Below the pieces are notes generated by a model. That model was not told the origin of the DNA, ran no database searches, and worked only from the letters and a program-made list of their open reading frames with translations. Both the position numbers and the translations under genes were made by a program. Shown here piece after piece: positions 16,431 through 25,169 of a stretch of 64,000 nucleotides of DNA. Source of the stretch: Bradyrhizobium sp. AZCC 2262 (GTDB lineage Bacteria; Pseudomonadota; Alphaproteobacteria; Rhizobiales; Xanthobacteraceae); the NCBI RefSeq assembly GCF_036924535.1, contig NZ_JAZHRT010000001.1, positions 5,332,001-5,396,000 of the forward strand. The letters run 5' to 3'. Every line of letters begins with the position of its first letter. Position 1 is the stretch's first letter.

Positions 16431-17675
16431 ATGTCTGCCGCAACCCCCTTCGACTTTGCGCCCTTGCTGCCCGCCGGATTGCCGGCCCCGGCAGCGCGGT
16501 GGACCGGTCTTGCCAAATACAGCTTTGTCGGCGGCAACAACGATCCCGAACAGGTTCCGGTCGACGGCCTGATCGACGCGATCAATGCCGTGCTCAGGCG
16601 CGAGGGCAAGACGCTGGCGACCTACGGGCTTGCCAGCGGTCCGCAGGGCTATCGTCCCCTGCGCGAATTCCTCACCGCAAAACTCGAGCGCGACGCCGGC
16701 ATCGCCTGCGGCACCGACGACATCATGATTGTTTCGGGTTCGCTGCAGGCGCTCGATCTCGTCAATCAGACCTTGCTGGCGCGCGGCGATACCGTGCTGG
16801 TCGAACAGGAGACCTATCAGGGCGCGCTGAACCGGCTGACGCGGCTCGGCGTCAAGGCGGTCGGCATTCCCCTGGATGACCACGGCATGCGGATGGACGC
16901 GCTGGCGGCCGCGCTCGCCGACCACAAGAGCCGCGGCATCACGCCGAAATACATCTACACGATCCCGACCGTGCAGAACCCGACCGGGTCGATCATGCCG
17001 GAGACGCGGCGCGCGGAGGTGCTGAAGCTGTCGCAAGAGTATGGTGTGCCGATCTTCGAGGACGATTGCTACGCCGACCTGATCTGGAACGGCGAACGCC
17101 CGCCCGCGATCTACGCCATGAGCCGGCACGGCGGCGTCATCCACATCGGCTCGTTTTCAAAGTCGATCGCGCCCGCACTGCGCGTCGGCTTCATCGTTGC
17201 GCCCTGGGAAATGATGTCGCGGATGCTGGCGCTGAAGACCGATGCCGGAAGTGGCGCGCTGGAGCAGATGGTGCTGGCGGAATATTGCGCGCCGCATTTT
17301 TCCACCCATGTGCCAAAACTGACGCGCGGCCTGCGCGCCAAGCTCGACACGCTGATGGAAGCGCTCAATGAGCAGTTCGGCACCGCGGCCGAATTCGAGG
17401 ATCCCAAGGGCGGCATCTTCCTGTGGGTGAAACTCCCTGACAATGTCGATACACTAAAACTCTACCAGGCCGCGCTCGCCGCCGGCGTCGCGATCAATCC
17501 CGGGCCGGAATGGTCGACCAACAAGACCTATGCCGGCAGCCGCCTGCGGCTGTGCTTCGCCAGCCCCTCACAGGAGCAGATCCGCGAGGGCGTCGCCGTG
17601 CTCGCAGAGGTTTGCCGCAAGGAGTTTGGCGTGCCGGAACGAATTGCGAATGTGGAGAAGCGGGCAAAAGCCTGA
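16431..17675 (+). CDS. PLP-dependent aminotransferase (class I/II, 2-aminoadipate/valine-pyruvate-like)
   Basis: This 414-residue fold-type I aminotransferase has the Asn of PTVQNPTG, the Asp of IFEDDCYADL and the PLP-binding lysine in SFSKSIAPALRVGF, which holds the cofactor as a Schiff base. The sequence is of the group related to the aminotransferase half of MocR regulators, but no DNA-binding domain is present. Donor and acceptor cannot be named. A GGGAG site lies before ATG 16431. The gene follows the DUF3124 gene by 84 bases and no clear operon partner is seen. Confidence 0.9.
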   Translation: MSAATPFDFAPLLPAGLPAPAARWTGLAKYSFVGGNNDPEQVPVDGLIDAINAVLRREGKTLATYGLASGPQGYRPLREFLTAKLERDAGIACGTDDIMIVSGSLQALDLVNQTLLARGDTVLVEQETYQGALNRLTRLGVKAVGIPLDDHGMRMDALAAALADHKSRGITPKYIYTIPTVQNPTGSIMPETRRAEVLKLSQEYGVPIFEDDCYADLIWNGERPPAIYAMSRHGGVIHIGSFSKSIAPALRVGFIVAPWEMMSRMLALKTDAGSGALEQMVLAEYCAPHFSTHVPKLTRGLRAKLDTLMEALNEQFGTAAEFEDPKGGIFLWVKLPDNVDTLKLYQAALAAGVAINPGPEWSTNKTYAGSRLRLCFASPSQEQIREGVAVLAEVCRKEFGVPERIANVEKRAKA

Positions 17676-17744
17676 GCGTGATGCTCCGCAGAGCCTGCCA
17701 CCGGGCGCGGATTTGCGCGACCTGGCGGCTGACACGTCGGCGGA

Positions 17745-18731
17745 TCACTCAGCCTTGATGCCGGCCTCGGCAATCAGCTTGCCCCACTTCTCGCTTTCGC
17801 TCTGAATGAACTTCGCGAAGGCTTCGGCCGATGTGGGCGCAGGCTCGGCGCCGAGAACGCGGATTTTCTCGATCGCGGCGGGATCGCTCAACGCTTTCAC
17901 GAAAGCCGCGTTCAACTTGCCGATGACCTCGGGCGGCGTGCCGGCGGGCGCGACGATCCCAAACCACCCGACCGATTCGAATCCGCTCAGGCCCTGCTCG
18001 GCCAACGTTGGCACATCGGGCAGGAAGGCGACGCGCTTGGCGGCAGAGACCCCGAGCGCCTTCAACTTGCCGTCGAGGATCAATTGCCTGGACGCGGGGA
18101 TATCCAGCACGGCGAGCGGGATGTGGCCGGCAAGAACGTCCGTTGTCGCCGGCGCGGTGCCGCGATAGGCGATCAATTGAATGCCGACGCCGGCCTTCTG
18201 GTTGAACAAGGCCGAGGTCAGGTGCATCGCGGTGCCGTTGCCGCCATGGCCGATCGACAGGCCCTGCGGTTGCGCCTTGGCTTTCGCAACGAGGTCTGCG
18301 ACCGAGGCAATGGCCGACTGTTGCGAAGACACCAGCACGAACGGGATTTCCGCCAGCAAGGTGACCGGCGCCAGATCCTTGATCGGATCGAACGGCATTG
18401 CCGCGCGATTGAGATGGGGATTGACGGTCAGCACACCGGCCGCGGCGACGCCGAGTGTGTAACCATCGGGTGCTGCCTGCGCCACGGCCCCGATCCCGAT
18501 ATTGCCGCCCGCGCCCGCGCGGTTCTCGACGACGATCGGCTGGTTCAGAGATTCCGATAGCAGCGGCTGCAAGGCGCGGATCACGATATCGGCACTGCCG
18601 CCTGGCGGAAACGTCACGATGATCTTGATCGGCTGATCAGGATATGCGCTTGCTGTTTCAATCGCTGAAAGCGCCAGCGGCAAGGCGACAACGAAGGTCC
18701 CGATTAAGGCTCGCCAGATCGACGGAAACAT
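17745..18731 (-). CDS. Bug-family substrate-binding protein (orphan)
   Basis: This 328-residue periplasmic binding protein of the tripartite tricarboxylate transporter class has a signal peptide ending near TASAYPD, the VTFPPGGSADIV motif and GAVAQAAPDGYT. No TctA or TctB lies nearby, as is usual for the many orphan Bug proteins of this bacterial group. It diverges from a flavin monooxygenase gene 38 bases away, so the two may share a control region and the ligand may be related to that enzyme's substrate; this is inference. Confidence 0.9.
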   Translation of the reverse strand: MFPSIWRALIGTFVVALPLALSAIETASAYPDQPIKIIVTFPPGGSADIVIRALQPLLSESLNQPIVVENRAGAGGNIGIGAVAQAAPDGYTLGVAAAGVLTVNPHLNRAAMPFDPIKDLAPVTLLAEIPFVLVSSQQSAIASVADLVAKAKAQPQGLSIGHGGNGTAMHLTSALFNQKAGVGIQLIAYRGTAPATTDVLAGHIPLAVLDIPASRQLILDGKLKALGVSAAKRVAFLPDVPTLAEQGLSGFESVGWFGIVAPAGTPPEVIGKLNAAFVKALSDPAAIEKIRVLGAEPAPTSAEAFAKFIQSESEKWGKLIAEAGIKAE

Positions 18732-18769
18732 TCAGGGTCCCCCGATGATTTTTTTTGTGGCTGTCAGTT

Positions 18770-20461
18770 ATGCATGATCGTCCCAGCGCAGCAAGCGACA
18801 AGGCCGCGAGCAATAGGGTGAAGACTCGCGTTCTCGTGGTGGGGGCCGGTCCGGTTGGCCTGACGCTCGCGATGGACCTCGCGCTGCGGGGAATATCCGT
18901 CACCGTGGTGGAAACGCGCTCCGCCGGGGAACCGCCGAGCGTGAAGTGCAACCACGTCTCGTCGCGTTCGATGGAAATCTTCCGCAGGCTCGGGCTGGCG
19001 CAGAAGTTGCGCGACACCGGACTGCCGGCCGACTACCCGAACGATTGCTCCTACCGCACCACGGCAACCGGCATCGAGCTCTCGCGCATCCTGATCCCCT
19101 GCCGGCGCGACCGCTATACCGCAGCGAGCGGGCCGGATACCGGCTGGCCCACGGCCGAGCCGCCGCACCGCATCAACCAGATCTACATGGAACCTGTGCT
19201 GTTCGAGCACGCAGCCGCCATCGACGGGCTTCAGATTCTGAACCGCATGGCGTTCGAGGATTTCAGCGAGGGCCATGACGGCGTCGTTGCGACCGTCCGG
19301 AACCTCGACAGCGAAACCGCCTTGCAGATCGATGCCGATTTCATCGTGGGCTGCGACGGCGCGCGTTCGCTCGTTCGCAAGGCGATCGACGCCAACCTGC
19401 AGGGAACGCCGATCATCCAGCGCGTGCAATCGACTTATATCCACGCCCCCACCCTGCTCGCCCTGATGGGCGCGCCCGCCTGGATGACGCTGTCGCTCAA
19501 TCCGCGGCGCTGCGGCACGGTGGTTGCGATCGACGGCCGCGAAAAATGGCTGATCCACAACCATCTCAACCGCGAGGACGAGACCTTCGAGTCGGTCGAT
19601 CGCGACGCCTCGATCCGCGCTATCCTCGGCGTCGGCCCCGATTTCGAATACGAGATCCTCAGCAAGGAGGACTGGGTCGGTCGCCGCCTGGTCGCCGACC
19701 GCTTTCGCAAGGGGCGCGCGTTCATCTGCGGCGACGCCGCGCATTTGTGGATGCCCTATGCCGGCTACGGCATGAATGCCGGCATCGCTGATGCGACCAA
19801 CCTCGCCTGGCTGCTCGCGGCCTATCTGGAAGGATGGGCCGACGTCGCCATCCTCGATGCCTATGAGGCCGAGCGGCTTCCCATCACCGAGCAAGTGTCC
19901 CGCTTTGCGATGGAGATGGCGGGCAAGGTGCTGAGCCAGCGTCGCACCGTTCCCGATGCAATCGAGCGGCCGGGGCCTGAAGGCGACGCCGTCCGCAAGC
20001 AGGTGGGGCAAGCCGCCTATGACCTGAACGTGCAGCAATATTGCTGCGCCGGCCTCAACTTCGGCTATTTCTACGACCGCTCCCCGATCATCGCCTATGA
20101 CGGCGCCGAACAGCCGGGTTTTACGATGGCCGATTTCACGCCGTCCTCGACGCCGGGCTGCCGGCTTCCGTTCGCGAAGCTGGCCGACGGGCGGCCGGTC
20201 TATGACGCGCTCGGGCCGGGCTACACGCTGTTGCGATACGATCCGGATGTAGCGGTTGCCCCACTGGCTGATGCGATGCGCAGCAATGGCGTCCCGTTCA
20301 ACATCGTCGATGTTCGCCCAGCGCCGCCGCCCAGCGACCACAAGCTCATTCTTGTGCGCACCGATCAGCACGTCGCCTGGCGGGGCGACGCTATCCCCGA
20401 CAATCCCGCGCACCTCGTCGGCAAGCTGCTCGGCCAGAACTTCAACCGTCGTCCGGGTTGA
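18770..20461 (+). CDS. FAD-dependent aromatic-type monooxygenase
   Basis: This 563-residue flavoprotein belongs to the PHBH/phenol-hydroxylase group of class A monooxygenases, which hydroxylate aromatic rings with NAD(P)H and oxygen. The N-terminal dinucleotide motif GAGPVGLTLAMDL (near residue 30), a central DG motif region CDGARSLVRKA and the FAD-binding GDAAHLWMPYAGYGMN (near 325) are all present, followed by a thioredoxin-like C-terminal domain. ATG 18770 is preferred over GTG 18755. It is followed after seven bases by an EamA transporter gene, which suggests an operon. Confidence 0.9.
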   Translation: MHDRPSAASDKAASNRVKTRVLVVGAGPVGLTLAMDLALRGISVTVVETRSAGEPPSVKCNHVSSRSMEIFRRLGLAQKLRDTGLPADYPNDCSYRTTATGIELSRILIPCRRDRYTAASGPDTGWPTAEPPHRINQIYMEPVLFEHAAAIDGLQILNRMAFEDFSEGHDGVVATVRNLDSETALQIDADFIVGCDGARSLVRKAIDANLQGTPIIQRVQSTYIHAPTLLALMGAPAWMTLSLNPRRCGTVVAIDGREKWLIHNHLNREDETFESVDRDASIRAILGVGPDFEYEILSKEDWVGRRLVADRFRKGRAFICGDAAHLWMPYAGYGMNAGIADATNLAWLLAAYLEGWADVAILDAYEAERLPITEQVSRFAMEMAGKVLSQRRTVPDAIERPGPEGDAVRKQVGQAAYDLNVQQYCCAGLNFGYFYDRSPIIAYDGAEQPGFTMADFTPSSTPGCRLPFAKLADGRPVYDALGPGYTLLRYDPDVAVAPLADAMRSNGVPFNIVDVRPAPPPSDHKLILVRTDQHVAWRGDAIPDNPAHLVGKLLGQNFNRRPG

Positions 20462-20468
20462 TTGCCTG

Positions 20469-21347
20469 ATGGCGGAAGTGCGCTCCCAGCATCGCGTAGG
20501 CATTGCCCTCGTCGTCGCCGCCGCCATCGCCTGGAGCACGGCGCCGTTCTTCACACGGCTGCTTCCCTACGACTCCTGGACCATCCTGTTCTGGCGCGGA
20601 GTGTTCGCCAGCGCCATGATCACGGCAATCATGCTGATGCTGCAAGGCCGTGCCGGCCTGCGGGATCTGATCAGGATGAGCAAAAGCGGCTGGCTGGTCG
20701 CGTCGTTGTCGGCATCGGCCATGATCGCCTTCATCCCGTCCCTGCAACTGACCAGCGTGTCGAATGTGGCGATCATCATCGCAACCGGCCCCTTCGTCAC
20801 CGCAGCGCTCGCCTGGGTCTGGTTGCGGGAAGTCCCGCACTTGCGAACCATGATCGCGAGCGTCGTGGCACTCTGCGGTGTCGCGGTCATCGTCGGCAGC
20901 GCGCGCGTCGGTTCCGACATCCTCGGTGTCGCGCTCGCCTGCTTCATGACGCTGGCGATCGCCGCGATGACGGTCTTGCTCCGGCGCCACAAGGACACGT
21001 CGATGGTGGCCGCCGCCGCGCTGTCCAACGTCCTCGGCAGCATCGTCAGCATTCCCTTCGCCCACGGAATAGCCGCCGTCACCGGAGCCGATATCCTGAT
21101 TCTCGCAATGTTCGGATGCCTTCAGGTTTCGCTGGGCCTCACGCTGTTCTTCCTCGGCTCGCGCCTGCTGCCATCCGGCCAGGCCGCCCTGATCTCGACG
21201 CTGGAAACGCCGCTGATGCCGTTCTGGATATGGGTGGGATTTGGCGATGTTCCCACGCTGCGCGTCCTCCTCGGCGGCGCCCTGGTGATGGGCGCCGTCA
21301 TCGCCGACATCATCGGCGATAGCAGGACGCAGCGGCCGACAAGGTGA
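20469..21347 (+). CDS. EamA/DMT-family transporter
   Basis: This 292-residue protein has ten predicted membrane helices in two EamA repeats, as in drug/metabolite exporters. ATG 20469 follows the monooxygenase stop by only seven bases, so the two genes are probably co-transcribed. It may move the substrate or product of the monooxygenase; direction and ligand are unknown. Confidence 0.88.
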   Translation: MAEVRSQHRVGIALVVAAAIAWSTAPFFTRLLPYDSWTILFWRGVFASAMITAIMLMLQGRAGLRDLIRMSKSGWLVASLSASAMIAFIPSLQLTSVSNVAIIIATGPFVTAALAWVWLREVPHLRTMIASVVALCGVAVIVGSARVGSDILGVALACFMTLAIAAMTVLLRRHKDTSMVAAAALSNVLGSIVSIPFAHGIAAVTGADILILAMFGCLQVSLGLTLFFLGSRLLPSGQAALISTLETPLMPFWIWVGFGDVPTLRVLLGGALVMGAVIADIIGDSRTQRPTR

Positions 21348-21928
21348 ACGGACGCGTACTTAAATCCGGATTCGTGCGCGTGGCTCAATGTCCGCCTTGG
21401 TCCGAAAGCGACGGAAGTGGTGCATCGCCGCGAAATGACGCCATGGGCCACAACCAGACCCGGGCCGCCCAATCAAGGTCCCGCGAGGTTAGCCGCGGCG
21501 GCGTGGGCAGCGCTATATATCAGCGCCGACTGATCCGCAGGGCTGGAAGGTTTGGAGCGAGCGTCCGCGCAAGCACCCTTCATGCTTCTGGGCGTAAGCA
21601 AGCACGCCCATGAAAATCAAAGCCACTACGACAAATCCGATTACGAGGTTCTGCATCATGGCTGCCACTCCACGAGGTTAGCGCACTACGAAGTAGGCGA
21701 CCGCGCGGCCAAAGATAAAGCCACTCCTGAATTAAGAGCACGACAGGTTGGCTCCGGCTAGAGCAAACTTCCGCAATGGGTCCATTTTCGACCGATTCAA
21801 CAGGTTTTGCTTGCCGATTCATGCCTGCGTCGCCCCGAAAGCGGACCCGACGCCGGGGTGACAAGCCTCAGCCAACCACCTGGCCTTCATCCAGCCCGCA
21901 TGGCTTCGCGTTAACGGATCCACACCCC
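21348..21928. other. Intergenic region with one probable small gene
   Basis: Of these 581 bases, only 21513-21659 (minus strand) looks coding. The left part (21350-21480) and the right part (21670-21900) show no ribosome-binding site, hydrophobic pattern or known family. The far right holds CGTCGCCCCG/CGGGGTGAC-type inverted segments near 21828-21862 that may be another degraded palindromic repeat. Confidence 0.4.
21513..21659 (-). CDS. Small single-pass membrane protein (48 residues)
   Basis: The frame opens with two Met codons followed by a clean hydrophobic helix (residues 5-22, containing VIGFVVVALIFMGVLAY). A Lys/His/Glu turn and a short Arg/Gln/Cys-containing tail follow. A GGAG site lies eight bases before the first ATG. 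I recognise no family. Sequence conservation could not be tested, so it is reported on composition and start signal only. Confidence 0.45.
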   Translation of the reverse strand: MMQNLVIGFVVVALIFMGVLAYAQKHEGCLRGRSLQTFQPCGSVGADI

Positions 21929-23209
21929 TCACCGCGCCGCGAATGGCGCCTGGTAGGGCCGGCCGAACGGCACGCCATTGATCACGGTCTGCACAGGCTT
22001 GAGCAGCAGCTTGCCCTCGCGCTTGTTGTTGCGGGTGTCAACGAACGAGGTCTGGCCCTCCACCAGCTCCATGATCGCGACGTCACCGGGGGCGCCGATC
22101 TGAAGCGTGCCGATCTTGGGCGCGCGGTTGATGATCCTGGCCGGTGCAGAAGTTGCCATCGCCACCACCTGCTCCACCGTAAATCCCAGCGGAATGAACT
22201 TGCTCATCACGTTCGGCAAGTACGGCACGCCCGGCGTATTGCCGGAGAAGACGTGAATGTCGGACGAGATCGTATCCGGCGTACAGCCGCCGGGGATCGC
22301 CACTTCGGCCACCGTAAAATCAAAGCTGCCGCCGCCATGGCCGACATCGAACATGACGCCGCGCTGCTTGGCCGCGACCGCGGCGGGCAACAGCTTGCCA
22401 TCCTGCACGATGTTGGTGAAGACGCCGGCGATATTAGGCGCACCGGAGTAGCAGTGGGTCAGCACGTCGCCCGGCCGCAGCAGGTCGAGGATTTCCGACA
22501 TCAGCTCCCTGGTTTCGACGCCGCCGATATGCACCATCATCTTGGCCGGCCAGCCGCACATTTCGCAGGCCTTGATCGCGCGCTTCAGCGGCTCGGTGCC
22601 ATGCTTGGCGATCACGTTCTCCGACATCCGCACCTTGACGCCGAGCAGGAAATCCGGATTTTCGGCCAGCGCCATCGCGCAGGCCTCCACTTGCGCGTAA
22701 TCGATGTTGTAGAGCTCGGCGACCGGGAATCCGGACAAGCCGTTGTTGGCGATGTGGACGAACGCGTAAATCCGCGCCCGCGATTGCGCCACGATGTAAC
22801 GGCGCAATGCACCGAGATTGTTGACGCCGGCGTCGCCCGCCGACACCACCGTGGTCGTACCCTGAAACTGCACCAGCTCGTCGGCGGGAATGCCGATCGC
22901 CGAGCCGTAGGGATAGACGTGGGAATGCAGGTCGATCAGGCCGGGCGTCACCAGCTTGCCCGAGGCGTCGATGGTCTTGGCGGCACGGGCGGCCGGGATC
23001 TCGTTCTCGACGGCCTCGATCATGCCCCAGCGAATGCCGATATCGCGCTTGCCCCTGAGCGACTGGCTGGGATCCAGCACGTCGCCGCCCTTGATCACGA
23101 GGTCGAACTTGTCGTTCGGACCCATTGCGGCGTTGGCGCTTCCGGACATCGCGACGACAGCGGCCGAACCGGTCAGACTCAGAAAATGACGGCGTGAAAC
23201 CTCGCTCAT
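21929..23209 (-). CDS. Tat-exported amidohydrolase / deacetylase-like metal hydrolase
   Basis: This 426-residue protein starts with a twin-arginine signal (SRRHFLS, then a hydrophobic stretch ending near ANA), so it is folded before export to the periplasm. The amidohydrolase fold is shown by LIDLHSHVYP, the lysine in GVKVRMSE that is normally carboxylated, MVHIGG, LTHCYSG and the aspartate in SSDIH. These are the ligands of a two-metal dihydroorotase-like centre. It should hydrolyse a cyclic amide or N-acyl compound outside the cytoplasm. An exported member of this family is unusual. It stands alone. Confidence 0.88.
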   Translation of the reverse strand: MSEVSRRHFLSLTGSAAVVAMSGSANAAMGPNDKFDLVIKGGDVLDPSQSLRGKRDIGIRWGMIEAVENEIPAARAAKTIDASGKLVTPGLIDLHSHVYPYGSAIGIPADELVQFQGTTTVVSAGDAGVNNLGALRRYIVAQSRARIYAFVHIANNGLSGFPVAELYNIDYAQVEACAMALAENPDFLLGVKVRMSENVIAKHGTEPLKRAIKACEMCGWPAKMMVHIGGVETRELMSEILDLLRPGDVLTHCYSGAPNIAGVFTNIVQDGKLLPAAVAAKQRGVMFDVGHGGGSFDFTVAEVAIPGGCTPDTISSDIHVFSGNTPGVPYLPNVMSKFIPLGFTVEQVVAMATSAPARIINRAPKIGTLQIGAPGDVAIMELVEGQTSFVDTRNNKREGKLLLKPVQTVINGVPFGRPYQAPFAAR

Positions 23210-23414
23210 GGCAAATGCTCCCCCTGTGATTTTTTATGCTGCGATGATGCGCCGGGCTCCCGCATTCCGCAAGCAGGGCGTGCATCGTCCCACGCAAGAC
23301 CAACAGTAGCGCCGATGATCCCTGAGTGGGCAGACCGGCGGTTTTTCTGCCGGAGCTCGAACCAACGATTCACCAGCGGCTAGCCAAAGTCGAACGACGA
23401 CGCAGCGCGACACA

Positions 23415-23432
23415 TCTGAACATGTGTTCAGA
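23415..23432. promoter_or_regulatory. TCTGAACA-TG-TGTTCAGA inverted repeat, possible operator
   Basis: A perfect 8-2-8 inverted repeat lies 73 bases upstream of the ATG at 23506 and about 20 bases before the candidate -35 element. Size and position fit a dimeric repressor or activator site. The protein that binds it is unknown. Confidence 0.35.
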
Positions 23433-23451
23433 ATTCTCTTGAAGTTCCGGG

Positions 23452-23476
23452 GGAACGTTCGCTGCGATTTGAGGTT
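23452..23476 (+). promoter_or_regulatory. Candidate EcfG-type (general stress) promoter
   Basis: GGAAC at 23452-23456 is followed by 16 bases and GGTT at 23473-23476. The known alphaproteobacterial EcfG consensus is GGAAC-N16/17-CGTT, so there is one mismatch. The spacing places a start site shortly before the ribosome-binding site at 23493, giving a short leader. This is a pattern match only. Confidence 0.35.
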
Positions 23477-23505
23477 CTATCCTCGATCAATTGAGGAGGA
23501 CTGGA

Positions 23506-23730
23506 ATGAAGAAGCTTGGATACGTTATCGCTGCACTTGGTGCGATCATCATCGCGGCGCCGTCGATTGCGAGCGCCGAGACGGTTGTGATCAAGCGCGG
23601 CGGCTACCATGATCACCATCACGGCTATGGCGCGCGCGCCGAATATCGCGGGCATCGCGACCGCGGTTGGCATCGCGGCTGGCATGGTCATCGCGACCGC
23701 GTGGTGGTCATCAAGAAGCATCGCTACTGA
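23506..23730 (+). CDS. Small secreted His/Gly/Arg-rich protein
   Basis: This 74-residue protein has a clear signal peptide (residues 1-25, ending ASA) and a mature part of about 49 residues with 13 His, several Arg and Tyr, including HDHHHGYG and HRGWHGHRD. It could bind metal ions or polyanions in the periplasm. I know similar small proteins from Bradyrhizobium but no function for them. The start is fixed by GAGGAGGA at 23493-23500. A strong intrinsic terminator begins ten bases after the stop, so the gene is a monocistronic unit. Confidence 0.8.
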   Translation: MKKLGYVIAALGAIIIAAPSIASAETVVIKRGGYHDHHHGYGARAEYRGHRDRGWHRGWHGHRDRVVVIKKHRY

Positions 23731-23739
23731 GGCCGACAC

Positions 23740-23786
23740 CTGGAGCATGGTTCTGATGGATCAGAACCATGCTCCAGTTTTTGTTT
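23740..23786 (+). terminator. Rho-independent terminator of the His-rich gene
   Basis: An 18-bp perfect inverted repeat (23740-23757 with 23760-23777) is followed by TTTTTGTTT. It is the strongest intrinsic terminator seen in the window. Confidence 0.88.
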
Positions 23787-23834
23787 GACGCGTTTTTTTC
23801 ACGCGAACCGGTATCCACTTCGCTCGAAGACGCT
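23784..23834 (-). repeat. Dispersed 50-bp repeat, copy C
   Basis: It begins TTTGACGCGTTTTTTTCACG and ends CGCTCGAAGACGCT, with ACCGGTATCCACTTCGC in the middle. It is directly fused to the T-run of the preceding terminator, as if a repeat had landed there or had been captured as part of the terminator. Confidence 0.7.
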
Positions 23835-23841
23835 ATGAACT

Positions 23842-23875
23842 GAAAATGGCTCCTCGCGGAGCCATTTTCTTTGTT
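23842..23875. terminator. Hairpin between the His-rich and thiolase genes
   Basis: GAAAATGGCTCC (23842-23853) pairs perfectly with GGAGCCATTTTC (23858-23869) around TCGC, and TTTGTT follows on the plus strand. It lies just past the 3' end of the minus-strand thiolase gene and could end transcription from both sides. Confidence 0.6.
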
Positions 23876-23897
23876 AAGCGCTGATTTGCGAAAAGTC

Positions 23898-25070
23898 TCA
23901 GCTATAGATTTCAAACAGGCCTGCGCCGCCCTGGCCGCCGCCGATGCACATCGTGACGACGCCCCACTTGGCCTTGCGCCGGCGGCCTTCCTGCAGGATG
24001 TGGCCGGTGAGACGCGCGCCGGTCATGCCGAACGGGTGCCCGATCGCGATCGAGCCGCCGTTGACATTGTACTTCTCGGGGTCAATGCCGAGCTTGTCGC
24101 GCGAATACAGGCACTGGCTGGCGAAGGCTTCGTTGAGCTCCCAGAGATCGATGTCGTCGATCGTCAGGCCGTGGCGCTTCAGGAGCTTCGGCACGGCGTA
24201 GATCGGACCGATGCCCATCTCGTCCGGCTCGCAGCCCGCCGCCGCCCAGGCGACGAAGCGGCCCAGCGGGTTGAGGCCGCGCTTCTCGGCGTCCTTGGCT
24301 TCCATCAGAACGACCGCCGCCGCACCATCGGAGAGCTGGCTGGCGTTGCCGGCGGTGACGAACTTGCCGGGGCCCTTGACCGGCTCGAGCTTGGTGAGGC
24401 CTTCCATGGTGGTCTCGGGCCGGTTGCACTCGTCGCGGTCGACGGTGTAGTCGACGATGCTCTCCGCCTTGGTCGCCTTGTCGACCACCTTCATCCTGGT
24501 CTTCATCGGGACGATTTCGTCCTTGAACTTGTTGGCCTGCTGGGCGGCCGCCATGCGGCGCTGCGATTCCAGCGAGTACTCGTCCTGATATTCGCGGCTG
24601 AGCTTGTAGCGCTCGGCGACGATATCGGCGGTGTCGATCATCGCCATGAAGATGTCGGGCGCGGCCTTGAGCAGATCGGGATCAATCGATTCCTTGGGCG
24701 AGCCGCCGCCAGGGATCGAGATGCTTTCGACGCCGCCGGCGACGATGCAGTCGGCGCCATCGGAGCGGATCGAGTTGGCGGCCATCGCAATGGTCTGCAG
24801 GCCTGACGAACAGAAGCGGTTGACGGAAACGCCGGCGGTCGATTTCGGCATGCCGGCGAGCAGCGCGGCCTGGCGGCCGATATTGGGGGCGCCATGCGCA
24901 CAATTGCCGAGATAGCAGTCCTCGACATATTCCTTCTCGACGCCGGCGCGCTCGACGGCGTGCTTGATGGCGTGGGCCGCCATCGACATCGGCGGGGTGA
25001 TGTTGAACCCGCCGCGGCCGGACTTTGCCAGCCCCGTACGTGCATAGGAAACGATGACAGCTTCACGCAT
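23898..25070 (-). CDS. Thiolase (acetyl-CoA C-acyltransferase)
   Basis: This 390-residue thiolase cleaves 3-ketoacyl-CoA with CoA, or condenses acyl-CoAs. The three catalytic positions are present: Cys87 in VNRFCSSGLQ, His345 in IAIGHPFGMTG and Cys375 in CIGGGQGG. Length and N-terminus (MREAVIVSYARTG) fit the degradative class. ATG 25070 has a strong GGGAGG site; longer in-frame versions upstream lack one. It is a single gene separated by 99 bases from the aldo/keto reductase gene on the same strand, so distal membership of the operon above it is possible. A beta-oxidation or aromatic-acid role is likely. Confidence 0.95.
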   Translation of the reverse strand: MREAVIVSYARTGLAKSGRGGFNITPPMSMAAHAIKHAVERAGVEKEYVEDCYLGNCAHGAPNIGRQAALLAGMPKSTAGVSVNRFCSSGLQTIAMAANSIRSDGADCIVAGGVESISIPGGGSPKESIDPDLLKAAPDIFMAMIDTADIVAERYKLSREYQDEYSLESQRRMAAAQQANKFKDEIVPMKTRMKVVDKATKAESIVDYTVDRDECNRPETTMEGLTKLEPVKGPGKFVTAGNASQLSDGAAAVVLMEAKDAEKRGLNPLGRFVAWAAAGCEPDEMGIGPIYAVPKLLKRHGLTIDDIDLWELNEAFASQCLYSRDKLGIDPEKYNVNGGSIAIGHPFGMTGARLTGHILQEGRRRKAKWGVVTMCIGGGQGGAGLFEIYS

Positions 25071-25169
25071 TTGATAGACCTCCCTTTGATGCGATCCAGT
25101 ATGGACTGGAGCCGCGCCCGTGTGTAGCAAAAACCCGAATTCCGGCCGGCGGAAAAGTCAGGAATCGCA

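Larger units (their letters stand above)
23210..23505. other. Intergenic region carrying control elements for the His-rich gene
   Basis: No gene is seen. A weak hairpin GGCAGA/TCTGCC lies at 23329-23351, an 18-bp inverted repeat at 23415-23432, a candidate stress-sigma promoter at 23452-23476 and a strong ribosome-binding site GAGGAGGA at 23493-23500. Confidence 0.45.

Noticed and set aside
18764..20554. 596-residue minus-strand frame opposite the flavin monooxygenase
   Set aside because: Shadow frame; the plus-strand protein has GAGPVG and GDAAH motifs.
21776..23197. 473-residue plus-strand frame opposite the amidohydrolase
   Set aside because: His/Arg/Asp-rich shadow of a gene with a Tat signal and metal ligands.
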